Shown here in pieces: positions 27,064 through 34,932 of a stretch of DNA of 59,301 bases (its first letter is position 1; the number at the start of each line of letters is the position of its first letter). The position numbers were made by a program, and so were the translations under genes. The notes below the pieces were generated by a model. That model did not search any database and had not been told where the DNA came from. It worked only from the letters and a program-made list of their open reading frames with translations. This stretch comes from QAMX01 sp003149835. GTDB taxonomy: Bacteria; Bacillota; Clostridia; Oscillospirales; QAMX01. The stretch lies in assembly GCA_959600635.1 (NCBI GenBank), contig CAUGMN010000005.1:1-59301 (forward strand). The letters are read 5' to 3'.

Positions 27064-28641
27064 ATGGGCAGAAAGGGCAGAAACCGGATTAGGAACAGCT
27101 ATGTCGGCGGCGCGCTCGTGCTGGCGGTGTCGAACATTCTATGCCGCTTTTTGGGCTTTGTTTTCAAGGTGCCGCTGGCAAACCTCATCGGCGCCGAGGG
27201 TATGGGCTATTACAGCTTCGCGTTTCAGATCTTCAATGTCGTCTCTACCGCGGCCGTTTCCGGCCTGCCGGTGGCGCTGTCGAGAACGGTGGCCGCGTCT
27301 CCGGAGAACGAGCGCCTGCCGATCCTGCGCTCATCGCTGCGGCTGTTCTGCATCGCCGGCGGCGTGGGCACCGCCGTGCTGCTGCTGTTCGCAGGCGGTA
27401 TCAGCGAGCTGGCCGGCTCCGCGCCGTCAAAGTTAGCGGTCATGGCGCTGGCGCCGACGACGCTGTTTGTCGCCGTCGAATCGGCCTACCGCGGGTATTT
27501 TCAGGGAAAGGCCGATATGACGCCGCCGGCGGTTTCCCAAGCGGCCGACGCGGTGACCAAGCTTGTTTTAGGGACGGCCGCGGCGTGGTATCTGTACCGC
27601 GCGGGTTATCCTGCCGAGGTCGTCGCCGCGGGTGCGATTCTCGGCGTAACGGTCGGGACGCTTGTGAGCGCGGCCGTCCTCGTCGTCAGCGCGCGCGGAG
27701 AATACCGGCGCGCCGGCGGAAAGCGGGGAAAACCCATCCGCCTCCATGGAATCAAGCGCAGGCTGCTGCGTCTCGCCTTTCCGCTGACGGTCGGCGCGCT
27801 GTTTTTAAGCATGGTCAACACCGTGGACGCCATGGTGGTTATGAACCGTTTGCAGGGCACGGGGCTGTCGCAGAGCGAGGCGACCGGAGCCTACGGCGCG
27901 TATACGGGCATTGCGCTCACGGTTTACAGCCTGCCGTCGGCGATCACCTCGGCGATCTGCGCCTCCGTGATCCCCGCGGTCGCCTCAGTCGGAGATGTTG
28001 CAACCGCCGACGCCAAATCGCGGCAGCGGGCCTATAAATACCTGAAAACGTCGTTCCGGCTGGCGTCCGTCGTTGTGTTCTTGGCGGCGGCGCTGTTTGC
28101 GGTCATGCCGCGCGAGCTGCTCTCGCTGCTGTTTTCAAGGAGCGGCGATGTTGCCGCCGCCGCGCCGCTGCTGCGGATTTTAGCGCCCGCGACGGTGCTG
28201 TCCGCCTTCTGCTCGCTGTCGGCCGCCGCTCTGCACGCCATGGGGATGATGACCGTTCCGGTCGTCGCGATGGCTGCGGGCGGGTTTGTAAAGCTCGCGC
28301 TCAACTTCTGGCTGATTGGCAACCCGGAGATCCGCGTGATGGGCGCGCCGGTCGGAACCGTGGCGTGCTTTGCCGTCGCGGCCGTGATCAATTTCGCTTA
28401 TATCGCCCGCCGCACGGGCTTTCTGCCGCCTGTCTGGGACTGTATGGTCAAACCGGCCGCGTGCGCGATGCTGGCGGCTTTTACGGCGCTCTCTCTGTAC
28501 AATGCGTTTATAGTTCCGCTCGGCGCGCGGCTGGCGGGCCTGCTCGCGCTCTGCGCGGCGGCGCTGCTCTATTTCTTCCTGCTGGTGTTTACCGGCGTTT
28601 TAAAGCGCGAAGACGGAAAAATGCTCAGCCATACGGCGTAA
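27064..28641 (+). CDS. SpoVB/MATE-type polysaccharide flippase
   Basis: 525 residues; ATG 27064 with a weak GGGTAGGTG site. About 14 membrane helices, with a Gly-rich first helix ('LVLAVSNILCRFLGFVFK') and 'LIGAEGMGYYSFAFQIFNVV' typical of the SpoVB/MurJ-like branch of the MOP superfamily. It probably flips a lipid-linked cell-wall or spore-cortex precursor. Its place directly before mazG-rqcP-yabP-yabQ-divIC matches B. subtilis yabM, a SpoVB relative. Confidence 0.88.
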   Translation: MGRKGRNRIRNSYVGGALVLAVSNILCRFLGFVFKVPLANLIGAEGMGYYSFAFQIFNVVSTAAVSGLPVALSRTVAASPENERLPILRSSLRLFCIAGGVGTAVLLLFAGGISELAGSAPSKLAVMALAPTTLFVAVESAYRGYFQGKADMTPPAVSQAADAVTKLVLGTAAAWYLYRAGYPAEVVAAGAILGVTVGTLVSAAVLVVSARGEYRRAGGKRGKPIRLHGIKRRLLRLAFPLTVGALFLSMVNTVDAMVVMNRLQGTGLSQSEATGAYGAYTGIALTVYSLPSAITSAICASVIPAVASVGDVATADAKSRQRAYKYLKTSFRLASVVVFLAAALFAVMPRELLSLLFSRSGDVAAAAPLLRILAPATVLSAFCSLSAAALHAMGMMTVPVVAMAAGGFVKLALNFWLIGNPEIRVMGAPVGTVACFAVAAVINFAYIARRTGFLPPVWDCMVKPAACAMLAAFTALSLYNAFIVPLGARLAGLLALCAAALLYFFLLVFTGVLKREDGKMLSHTA

Positions 28642-28782
28642 AGGACGAGTCGCTTTTTTTGCCGAAGATCCATTTCCGTTCGGGCGGATTGCGCGGCAAA
28701 ACATGAAAAATGGCCGAAAGGCGATATTCGACTCAAATAGATCAATCTTTTTCTCAAAAATACTTGCAATTGGAGCGAAAAT

Positions 28783-29592
28783 ATGGTAAATTTTACGTTG
28801 AAGGAAAAATACTCGATCGATGACCTCCTGCATATCATGCGGCTCCTGCGCTCGCCGGACGGCTGCCCGTGGGACAGGGAGCAGACGCACCGGAGCATCC
28901 GGCGCAATTTTATCGAAGAGGTCTACGAGGCCTGCGAGGCGATCGATCTGGAAGACGACGCCCTGCTGATTGAGGAACTCGGCGACGTGCTGCTGCAAAT
29001 CGTGTTCCACGCCGAGATGGCGCGGGAGGAACGGCGTTTTGATTTTGACGATGTGGCGGACGGGATCTGCAAAAAACTGATCGTCCGTCATCCGCACATC
29101 TTCGGCGGATTAAAGTTGGAGACCGACGGCGCCGAGGAAGTGCTGAAAAACTGGGAAGCGATTAAGAACAAAACCAAAAACCATACCTCCCATACCGAAT
29201 CGCTCGAAGCCGTCGCCAAGAGCCTGCCGGCGCTGATGCGCGCCGAAAAGGTACAGAGCCGCGCCAAGCGCGCGGGCATGGACTGGGACGGCGTTGCCCC
29301 GGTGATGGACAAGCTGCGCGAGGAGACGCAGGAGCTTGCCGAGGCCGCCGAGGGCCGGGGCGACGCGTTTGCCGAGCTGGGCGACGTGCTGTTTACCGCC
29401 GTCAATATCGCGCGGCATATGGGGATTGATCCGGAAGAGGCGCTCGGCGCTTCGACGGAGCGTTTTGTCGCCCGTTTCCGCGCCGTAGAAAAGCGCTGTG
29501 AAAAGGATGGCGTCAACATGGCCGAGGCGGGCCTGCCGGTGCTGGACAAGTTCTGGGAAGACGCCAAGGACGGGGAGAAAAAAGCGAAATAA
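28783..29592 (+). CDS. mazG: MazG-family nucleoside triphosphate pyrophosphohydrolase
   Basis: 269 residues from ATG 28783 behind TTGGAG. It cleaves non-canonical or excess NTPs to NMP and pyrophosphate. Two MazG repeats are visible. The first has 'CPWDREQTHRSI', 'FIEEVYEACEAID' and 'EELGDVLLQIVFH', giving the EExxE and ExxD magnesium sites. The second has 'EETQELAEAAEGRG' and 'ELGDVLFTAVNIAR'. B. subtilis YabN has an extra N-terminal methylase domain that is absent here. Confidence 0.94.
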   Translation: MVNFTLKEKYSIDDLLHIMRLLRSPDGCPWDREQTHRSIRRNFIEEVYEACEAIDLEDDALLIEELGDVLLQIVFHAEMAREERRFDFDDVADGICKKLIVRHPHIFGGLKLETDGAEEVLKNWEAIKNKTKNHTSHTESLEAVAKSLPALMRAEKVQSRAKRAGMDWDGVAPVMDKLREETQELAEAAEGRGDAFAELGDVLFTAVNIARHMGIDPEEALGASTERFVARFRAVEKRCEKDGVNMAEAGLPVLDKFWEDAKDGEKKAK

Positions 29593-29648
29593 CGCCGCGG
29601 CGAGCGGTTTTATGAGGCGATACGAATGGATGAAAGGGAGGCTCTAAG

Positions 29649-29927
29649 GTGAACAAAGCTGATTTGACAAACAGGGTGGCCGAAAAAACCGGTCTGTCTA
29701 AAAAGGACGCGGAAAAGGCGATCACAGCGACGCTTGCTTCGGTCAAGGAAGCGCTGGCGGGGGGCGAGCGCGTAGCTCTGAGCGGTTTCGGGACGTTTGA
29801 GGTCAAAATGCGCAACAAGCGGGTGGCCAGAAATCCGCTGACCAAGCAGGAGATGGTGCTTCCGGCCGTCAAGCAGCCGGCTTTCCGCGCCGGCGCGGCT
29901 TTTAAACAGCAGATTGCGGAATCTTAA
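29649..29927 (+). CDS. hup: HU-type nucleoid DNA-binding protein
   Basis: 92 residues, the HU length. GTG 29649 is the start, 7 bases after GGGAGG. The N-terminal helices begin 'MNKADLTNRVAEKTGLSK', the core is 'VALSGFGTFEVKMR' and the DNA-binding arm is 'RVARNPLTKQEM'. It bends and compacts DNA. It lies inside the mazG-rqcP segment, an order seen in many Clostridia. Confidence 0.95.
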   Translation: MNKADLTNRVAEKTGLSKKDAEKAITATLASVKEALAGGERVALSGFGTFEVKMRNKRVARNPLTKQEMVLPAVKQPAFRAGAAFKQQIAES

Positions 29928-29944
29928 CGGACAGGAGGGCGGTT

Positions 29945-30187
29945 ATGCGCCTCGACAAGTATTTAAAGGTTTCAAGACTCATTAAAAGAAGAACCGTCGC
30001 CAACGAATCGTGCGACAACGAGCGGGTGCTGGTCAACGGCAAAGCGGCGCGCGCCTCCTATGCCGTCAAGGTCGGCGACGTCATCGAGATCGGCTTTGGG
30101 ACCAAGCCTCTAAAAGTCGAGGTCGTGTCCGTCAGCGAACACGCGACCAAGGCTGAGGCCTCGGCGATGTATCGGCAGGTCGAGTGA
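29945..30187 (+). CDS. rqcP: RqcP/YabO S4-domain ribosome quality-control protein
   Basis: 80 residues, nearly all one S4 RNA-binding domain: 'MRLDKYLKVSRLIKRRTVAN', 'VLVNGKAARASYAVKVGD'. AGGAGGG is well placed. In B. subtilis RqcP works with RqcH to add C-terminal Ala tails on stalled 50S complexes. It starts 18 bases after HU and belongs to the same operon. Confidence 0.93.
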   Translation: MRLDKYLKVSRLIKRRTVANESCDNERVLVNGKAARASYAVKVGDVIEIGFGTKPLKVEVVSVSEHATKAEASAMYRQVE

Positions 30188-30257
30188 GTTCTACGCGCGC
30201 AACGGGCCGCATATGCTTTGGTATGGAGAAGCATAGGGAAGAGAGTGTGTGCGGCGT

Positions 30258-30530
30258 ATGGAAAAAAACAGACAGGGCGGACAGTCGAACGTGGTGCTGC
30301 TGGCGCGCGAAAAGCTGACGGCCTCCGGCGTATACGAGGTTACAGGCTTCGACGAGATGCAGATCGAGGCGAAAACGGCGCAGGGGCTGCTGCTGATCCG
30401 CGGCAGCGGGCTGCACATCGAGAGCTTTGACGCCGAGAGCGGCGAGCTGGCGATGACCGGCCGCGTCGACGGGCTGGTCTATACCGATCGGGAGCAGAAG
30501 CGCGGCTTTTTAGCGGGGCTGTTGAGATAG
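30258..30530 (+). CDS. yabP: Sporulation protein YabP
   Basis: 90 residues from ATG 30258 behind a GGGAAGAG site (a GTG at 30249 is possible). It matches the YabP/YqfC family: 'REKLTASGVYEVTGFDEMQI', 'GLLLIRGSGLHIE', 'LAMTGRVDGLVY'. In B. subtilis yabP is expressed in the mother cell and needed for spore-coat and cortex assembly. The gene pair with yabQ is diagnostic for an endospore former. Confidence 0.92.
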   Translation: MEKNRQGGQSNVVLLAREKLTASGVYEVTGFDEMQIEAKTAQGLLLIRGSGLHIESFDAESGELAMTGRVDGLVYTDREQKRGFLAGLLR

Positions 30531-30532
30531 CT

Positions 30533-30928
30533 ATGGAAAACGAAGCGCTCTATCAGCTCTCCCGCTTTGCGTTTTCACTGGTATGGGGCGTCGTGGTCGG
30601 CGTATTTTATGAAGCCGGCGGCTGCGTGCGGATGCTCGGCCGGTTTTGGCTGACCGCCGCCAGCGACGTGTTTTTCTGGCTCGTGACCTCTGCGGCGACG
30701 TTTTTGTTCTTTCTTTACGTCAACGGCGGAGACATGAACGGATATCTGCTGTTCGCCGTATTTGCCGGCGCAGTTGCGGTGCGCTTGACGCTGGGAAGCG
30801 TCTCCGACGCCGTCGGCCGCAGGGTGGCGGATTGGCTCCGGAAGCGAAGAAGACGGAGAAAGGCGGCCCGCGCCGAAAAAAAACGGCGCGAGAGCGGGAA
30901 AATTTTGCCCAGCCTATTTCTTTTTTGA
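30533..30928 (+). CDS. yabQ: Spore cortex protein YabQ
   Basis: 131 residues, starting 3 bases after yabP. About three to four membrane helices ('LVWGVVVGVFYEAGGCVRML', 'VFFWLVTSAATFLFFLYVNG', 'YLLFAVFAGAVAVRL') and a strongly basic C-terminal tail (KRRRRRKAARAEKKRR). YabQ localises to the outer forespore membrane and is needed for cortex formation in B. subtilis. Identification rests on position plus the helix pattern. Confidence 0.88.
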   Translation: MENEALYQLSRFAFSLVWGVVVGVFYEAGGCVRMLGRFWLTAASDVFFWLVTSAATFLFFLYVNGGDMNGYLLFAVFAGAVAVRLTLGSVSDAVGRRVADWLRKRRRRRKAARAEKKRRESGKILPSLFLF

Positions 30929-30937
30929 CGTGTATGG

Positions 30938-30945
30938 TATATAAT
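30938..30945 (+). promoter_or_regulatory. Possible extended -10 promoter before divIC
   Basis: TGG followed by TATATAAT, with no good -35. The same TGTATGGTATA sequence precedes the acetyltransferase gene at 33120. Confidence 0.35.
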
Positions 30946-30988
30946 TAACAACAAGCGGTGTAGGATCCCAACACTCCGGAGGATTGCG

Positions 30989-31276
30989 ATGAAACACAAA
31001 AGAACAAAATGGGCGGGCTTTGCGCTGAAAACGGCGGCAGTCGTCGTGGCGCTGTATCTCTGCGCCTCTTACTTGTCCCTCAGCGCCGAAGTAGCCGACG
31101 CTGAAAACGAATACGCGGCTCTGCGCGAGGCGCATGCGCTGGAACAGCAGAAAACCGCGGAGCTCGAAGACCTCGTGGACAGCGGGATTACAGACAGGTA
31201 TGTCATCAATGTGGCGCGGCAGAAGGGGTATATCCTGCCGGGCGAGCATGTGTATGTCGATATTTACGGGCAGTAG
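30989..31276 (+). CDS. divIC: Septum formation initiator DivIC/FtsB-like
   Basis: 95 residues, site CGGAGGA before ATG 30989. A basic cytoplasmic N-terminus, one membrane helix ('AAVVVALYLCASYLSL'), a coiled coil ('DAENEYAALREAHALEQQKT') and the conserved C-terminal 'ARQKGYILPGEHVYVDI'. Partner of FtsL in the divisome. The order yabP-yabQ-divIC-S1 protein is that of B. subtilis. Confidence 0.92.
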   Translation: MKHKRTKWAGFALKTAAVVVALYLCASYLSLSAEVADAENEYAALREAHALEQQKTAELEDLVDSGITDRYVINVARQKGYILPGEHVYVDIYGQ

Positions 31277-31387
31277 ACGAGCGCGTTTTCCGGGCAGGCG
31301 CCCGTAACCGATTTGTACCGACGGCTGTGAAGCGGCGCTTTGCGGCTGAGGATATAGAAAAAGTTACAAAGGAGATATCAGTCCTGT

Positions 31388-31816
31388 ATGAGCTTTACAG
31401 AGGGTGAGATTGTCGGCGGTAAGGTGACAAGCATCACAAAGTTCGGCGCGTTCGTCGCGCTGGAAGACGGAAAATCGGGTCTTGTCCATATTTCGGAGAT
31501 TGCAGACAGCTATGTCAGCGATATCAGGCAGTTTTTGACTGAGGGGCAGGAGGTCAGAGTGAAAATTCTGCCTTCGGATAAAGCCGGGAGAATCAACCTC
31601 TCGATCAAAAAAGCCGCAGCTCCTCAACCGCAGAGGACCGCGCCGCAGCCCGTTTCCGCCGGCGCGCCCAGACGCGCCGCGCCGGTTTCGAGCGGGGACA
31701 GCTTTGAGGATAAGCTCAAAGCCTTTATGAAGGACAGCGAGAGCAGAATGTCGACGATGAAAAACCCGCCTGAGAAAAAAGGCGGGATGCCGCGCCGCCT
31801 GCGGACGAAGCAGTAG
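31388..31816 (+). CDS. yabR: S1-domain RNA-binding protein (YabR-like)
   Basis: 142 residues. The first 75 form an S1 domain: 'GEIVGGKVTSITKFGAFVAL', 'GLVHISEIADSYV', 'VKILPSDKAGRINLSIKK'. A Pro/Ala/Arg-rich flexible tail follows. AAAGGAG is 13 bases before ATG 31388, longer than usual. Equivalent to B. subtilis YabR, which follows divIC. Confidence 0.9.
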   Translation: MSFTEGEIVGGKVTSITKFGAFVALEDGKSGLVHISEIADSYVSDIRQFLTEGQEVRVKILPSDKAGRINLSIKKAAAPQPQRTAPQPVSAGAPRRAAPVSSGDSFEDKLKAFMKDSESRMSTMKNPPEKKGGMPRRLRTKQ

Positions 31817-32015
31817 GCTCGGGAAAACGGTTCAGGGCGGGGAGGAAAGACCGCGCCCTTGGGGCTTGTTTGAAAAATCACGGTGCGGGGCATAGAAGAC
31901 GGAGCTCCTCCGGCGGCGCGGACAGCCGCCGGGAGGCGACGCAAGGTGCTTCACCGCAGCCGGTTCTTTTCAAGCAAGCCTTTCTTTCCGCTCTCTTCTC
32001 TTTTTTCGGCGCAAC

Positions 32016-32096
32016 AAAAAAAGCGGGTGTGCGCAAAATGCGCACACCCAAAGCGGGTTGGGGATAAAGATATGAGCGTTTGGTAACTGCCTCACG
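32016..32096 (-). ncRNA. Candidate small RNA with own promoter and terminator
   Basis: On the minus strand a promoter (32103-32131) points to a start near 32096. About 80 bases later comes a perfect 10-bp hairpin (GGGTGTGCGC / GCGCACACCC, loop ATTTT, 32025-32049) followed by seven T. No gene lies on this strand nearby and the hairpin has no T-run for the plus strand. A CCC...GGG pairing just upstream could compete with the terminator stem. No known RNA family recognised. Confidence 0.5.
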
Positions 32097-32102
32097 CATG
32101 AT

Positions 32103-32131
32103 ATGATATCATATTTTATCAGCTTTGTAAA
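32103..32131 (-). promoter_or_regulatory. Promoter of the candidate small RNA
   Basis: On the minus strand TTTACA (32126-32131), exactly 17 bases, TATCAT (32103-32108). The -10 lies in the 14-bp palindrome ATATGATATCATAT (32101-32114). Confidence 0.55.
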
Positions 32132-32151
32132 GAGCAAATGATGTAAATTTG

Positions 32152-32187
32152 TGTCGAATATAAAAAAATATTCGACTCCTTTCGACA
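32152..32187. promoter_or_regulatory. Cluster of Spo0A-box-like sites
   Basis: TGTCGAA (32152-32158) and TTCGACA (32181-32187, the same motif reversed) match the 0A-box TGNCGAA exactly. TTCGACT (32171-32177) differs by one base. The first and second form a 9-bp perfect inverted repeat, GTCGAATAT and its complement, 6 bases apart. The cluster lies 28 bases before the fumarase start and 20-60 bases upstream of the minus-strand -35 box. Confidence 0.5.
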
Positions 32188-32214
32188 AAACAAAAAAATA
32201 TAGGGGGATTTACC

Positions 32215-33063
32215 ATGGAAATCCGGGAAATCAGCGGCGAAACCATCGCGGCGGCCGTGGAACGGCTGTTTCTGCGCGCCAACACGGTCCTGCCGCAGGA
32301 CATGAAGGAATCGCTTCTGAATGCGCGCGGAAAAGAGACTGCGGAGAACGCCGTGGAAATTCTGAACGTGCTTGTCGAGAATTATGAATACGCGGAGAAA
32401 AGCAATACGCCGATCTGTCAGGATACGGGTATGGCGGTCGTTTTTTTGGAAATCGGAAGCGACGTACATATAACGGGAATGCTGCCGGAAGAGGCGGTCA
32501 ACGAGGGCGTCCGGAGGGCGTATGTCAACGGATACTTCCGCAAGTCCGTCGTGGTTGACCCGCTGCGGCGGACGCCGGGACACGACAATACGCCCGCGGT
32601 CGTACATATCAGTATCGTCAGAGGCGATCGGGTGAAGATTACGGCGATGCCGAAGGGCTTCGGCAGTGAAAATATGAGCGCGCTGCGGATGTTTAACCCG
32701 TCTGTGGCCAAGGAGGAAATTGAGGATTTTGTGGCCGGAGTCGTCAAAGACGCCGGCGGCCGGCCCTGCCCGCCTGTCGTCGTCGGAGTTGGCATCGGGG
32801 GAACGGCGGAAAAAGCGTGCCTGCTGGCGAAGCGCGCGCTCGCCAGAGAGGCCGGCTCCGCTAACGGCGACCCGCTCTACGCGGAGATGGAGCGCCGCAT
32901 TCTGGAAAAGATCAACGCAACCGGCGTCGGTCCGCAGGGAATGGGCGGGCGGACGACGGCGCTCGGCGTGTCGATTGAGCCGTTTGCGACTCATATCGCG
33001 GGTCTGCCGGTCGCCGTCAACCTCTGCTGCCATGTGAACCGGCATGCGTCGGAGGTTTTGTGA
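32215..33063 (+). CDS. fumA: Class I fumarase / tartrate dehydratase alpha subunit
   Basis: 282 residues, GGGGG site before ATG 32215. Alpha subunit of the oxygen-sensitive 4Fe-4S hydratase (fumarate + water to malate, or tartrate dehydration). Cluster-binding cysteines are likely in 'TPICQDTGMAV', 'GGTAEKACLLAKRA' and 'VNLCCHVNRH'; 'MPKGFGSENMSALRM' is also conserved. The family usually has a beta-subunit gene directly downstream or fused to it. None is present in the window, and the next gene is an acetyltransferase. Confidence 0.92.
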   Translation: MEIREISGETIAAAVERLFLRANTVLPQDMKESLLNARGKETAENAVEILNVLVENYEYAEKSNTPICQDTGMAVVFLEIGSDVHITGMLPEEAVNEGVRRAYVNGYFRKSVVVDPLRRTPGHDNTPAVVHISIVRGDRVKITAMPKGFGSENMSALRMFNPSVAKEEIEDFVAGVVKDAGGRPCPPVVVGVGIGGTAEKACLLAKRALAREAGSANGDPLYAEMERRILEKINATGVGPQGMGGRTTALGVSIEPFATHIAGLPVAVNLCCHVNRHASEVL

Positions 33064-33096
33064 AATGTAAAATCTTCGCGATTGATCTTGATATGC

Positions 33097-33125
33097 TTTT
33101 CATTTTTGGAAATGTATGGTATAAT
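33097..33125 (+). promoter_or_regulatory. Promoter of the acetyltransferase gene
   Basis: TTTTCA (33097-33102), 17 bases, TATAAT (33120-33125) with an extended TGG just before the -10 box. Confidence 0.6.
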
Positions 33126-33218
33126 ACTCCATATGGGGATACCGTCCGCGGGCGTCGGCTGTGAAGATTTCTACGCGCGTTCTGCGGTATGAAACAACAC
33201 GGCGGGAGGCAGAGCGAT

Positions 33219-33767
33219 ATGGTGTATGACGAGGCGAAGCGGTCGATTGCTACCGACAGACTGCTGCTGCGGCCGTTTCGGGAGGCCGACGCGGAACGGG
33301 TCGCGGAGCTTTGCTCCAACGACCGTCTGTACAGATCGCTTCTGAGCCTGCCCCGCCCCTATACGGTCGAATGCGCCCGCACATGGATGGCCGCGCACGA
33401 AGAAAATTTCAGCGCCGGCCGCTCCTGCGAATTCGCCGTGACGGACGGCGCTGCCGGCTGCCTGTACGGCTGTATCGGCCTGTTCTGCCACTCGCGCGAC
33501 AGAAACGCGGAAATGGGCTACTGGATCGGCGAAGACTACTGGGGCAACGGCTACGCTACGGAGGCCGCCCGCGCGGTCGTGGAGTTTGCGTTCCAGTGCA
33601 AGGGTCTGCACCGCGTTTATGCGCGTCACTTTGCCTCGAATCCCGCTTCGGGCCGGATCATGCAGAAGTGCGGTATGGTTTACGAAGGCACGATGAAGGA
33701 GCACGTTTTCAAAGACGGCCGCTATGAGGATCTGGTGTGCTATGGCCTGCTGAACCCGGCGGAGTGA
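33219..33767 (+). CDS. GNAT acetyltransferase, RimJ/RimL-like
   Basis: 182 residues; ATG 33219 lies 9 bases after GGGAGG, better than ATG 33189. 'TDRLLLRPFREADAERV' at the start, 'EMGYWIGEDYWGNGYATEAA' with the acetyl-CoA binding loop, and 'VYARHFASNPASGRIMQKCG' are standard for the RimJ/RimL-type N-acetyltransferases. These acetylate ribosomal protein N-termini, amino acids or drugs. The substrate cannot be inferred. Confidence 0.9.
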   Translation: MVYDEAKRSIATDRLLLRPFREADAERVAELCSNDRLYRSLLSLPRPYTVECARTWMAAHEENFSAGRSCEFAVTDGAAGCLYGCIGLFCHSRDRNAEMGYWIGEDYWGNGYATEAARAVVEFAFQCKGLHRVYARHFASNPASGRIMQKCGMVYEGTMKEHVFKDGRYEDLVCYGLLNPAE

Positions 33768-33912
33768 GAGCCGCGCCGCGGACATGCTGATGAAAACAGC
33801 CTGCGGAACAATCAGAGCTTACGGCTGAACGGCGGGGGTTTCCCACGAAAAAACGAAAAAGCGTTCAGGCGCTTGAATTGCTTCGGAGACTGGATAAACG
33901 GAGGATACTTTT

Positions 33913-34932
33913 ATGAACAATGTCGCTTTTCCCGAGCTCGGCCTTGAATTTACCCTGAAAAAAACGGCGTTTTCCATCGGCTCGCTGAACGTGCAGTGGT
34001 ACGGCATTATTATCGCCGTCGGCTTTGCGCTGGCCGTCTTTTACTGTCTCAGACGGGCGCCGAAATTCGGCATTTTGCAGGACAACCTCATCGACATGAC
34101 CCTGATCGCCACGCCCGCGGCGATCATCGGCGCCAGGCTTTACTACGTTGTGTTCAACTGGTCGCAGTTTGCCGACGATCCGGTTTCGGTGTTCAGGATA
34201 TGGGAGGGCGGTATCGCGATCTACGGCGCGCTGATTTTCGGCGCTATCGCCGCATTCATTTACTGCCGCGTCAAAAAAATCAACGTGCTGAACCTGTTTG
34301 ATTTGGCGATACTGGGCTTTATGATCGGCCAATGTATCGGGCGCTGGGGCAACTTTGTCAACGCCGAGGCTTACGGTCAGACGGTGGAGAACTGGTTTTT
34401 GGGCATGTCGATCAACGGAGGCCTGACGGTTCATCCGATCTTCCTGTATGAATCGCTCTGGAATCTCGTCGGCTTCGTGCTGCTCCACTTCCTGTCGAAA
34501 AAACGCCGCTTCTACGGGCAGACTTTTCTGTCCTATCTGGTCTGGTACGGGGTCGGCAGGGGCTTTATCGAAGGGATCCGCGGCGGCGACGCGCTGATGC
34601 TGTTCGACACCGGACTGCGCGTCTCCCAGCTTTTGGGCTACCTCTCGGCGCTTGTCGCCTTCGGCTTCCTGGTTTATAAGTTTATCTTTACCGACCGGGG
34701 CGATACCATCGAGCTGCTCTCCGACGAGGAGATTATGGAGATGAACGCCGTTGAGCAGGCCAAGAAGACGGTCGCCGAACAGGAGGAGCTCCCCGAAGAC
34801 GGCGACGGGGCGGATACGGCCGGCGAGGATGCGGAAACGCCGGAAGAACAGACAGATGAGCTGAAAGACGCTGAGGACGCCGAGGACGCTGAGAATGCCT
34901 CAACAGAGGATACCAACCAAGAGGAGAAGTAA
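33913..34932 (+). CDS. lgt: Prolipoprotein diacylglyceryl transferase with acidic tail
   Basis: 339 residues, ACGGAGGA site. Seven-helix membrane enzyme that attaches diacylglycerol to the lipobox Cys of lipoproteins. Conserved pieces: 'QWYGIIIAVGF', 'GARLYYVVFNW', 'GGIAIYGA', the signature 'GRWGNFVNAEAYG' and 'VGRGFIEGIRGGD'. The core ends near residue 270. Beyond it lies a cytoplasmic tail of about 65 residues almost entirely of Glu, Asp, Ala and Thr, which most Lgt proteins lack. The stop is directly followed by folD. Confidence 0.94.
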   Translation: MNNVAFPELGLEFTLKKTAFSIGSLNVQWYGIIIAVGFALAVFYCLRRAPKFGILQDNLIDMTLIATPAAIIGARLYYVVFNWSQFADDPVSVFRIWEGGIAIYGALIFGAIAAFIYCRVKKINVLNLFDLAILGFMIGQCIGRWGNFVNAEAYGQTVENWFLGMSINGGLTVHPIFLYESLWNLVGFVLLHFLSKKRRFYGQTFLSYLVWYGVGRGFIEGIRGGDALMLFDTGLRVSQLLGYLSALVAFGFLVYKFIFTDRGDTIELLSDEEIMEMNAVEQAKKTVAEQEELPEDGDGADTAGEDAETPEEQTDELKDAEDAEDAENASTEDTNQEEK

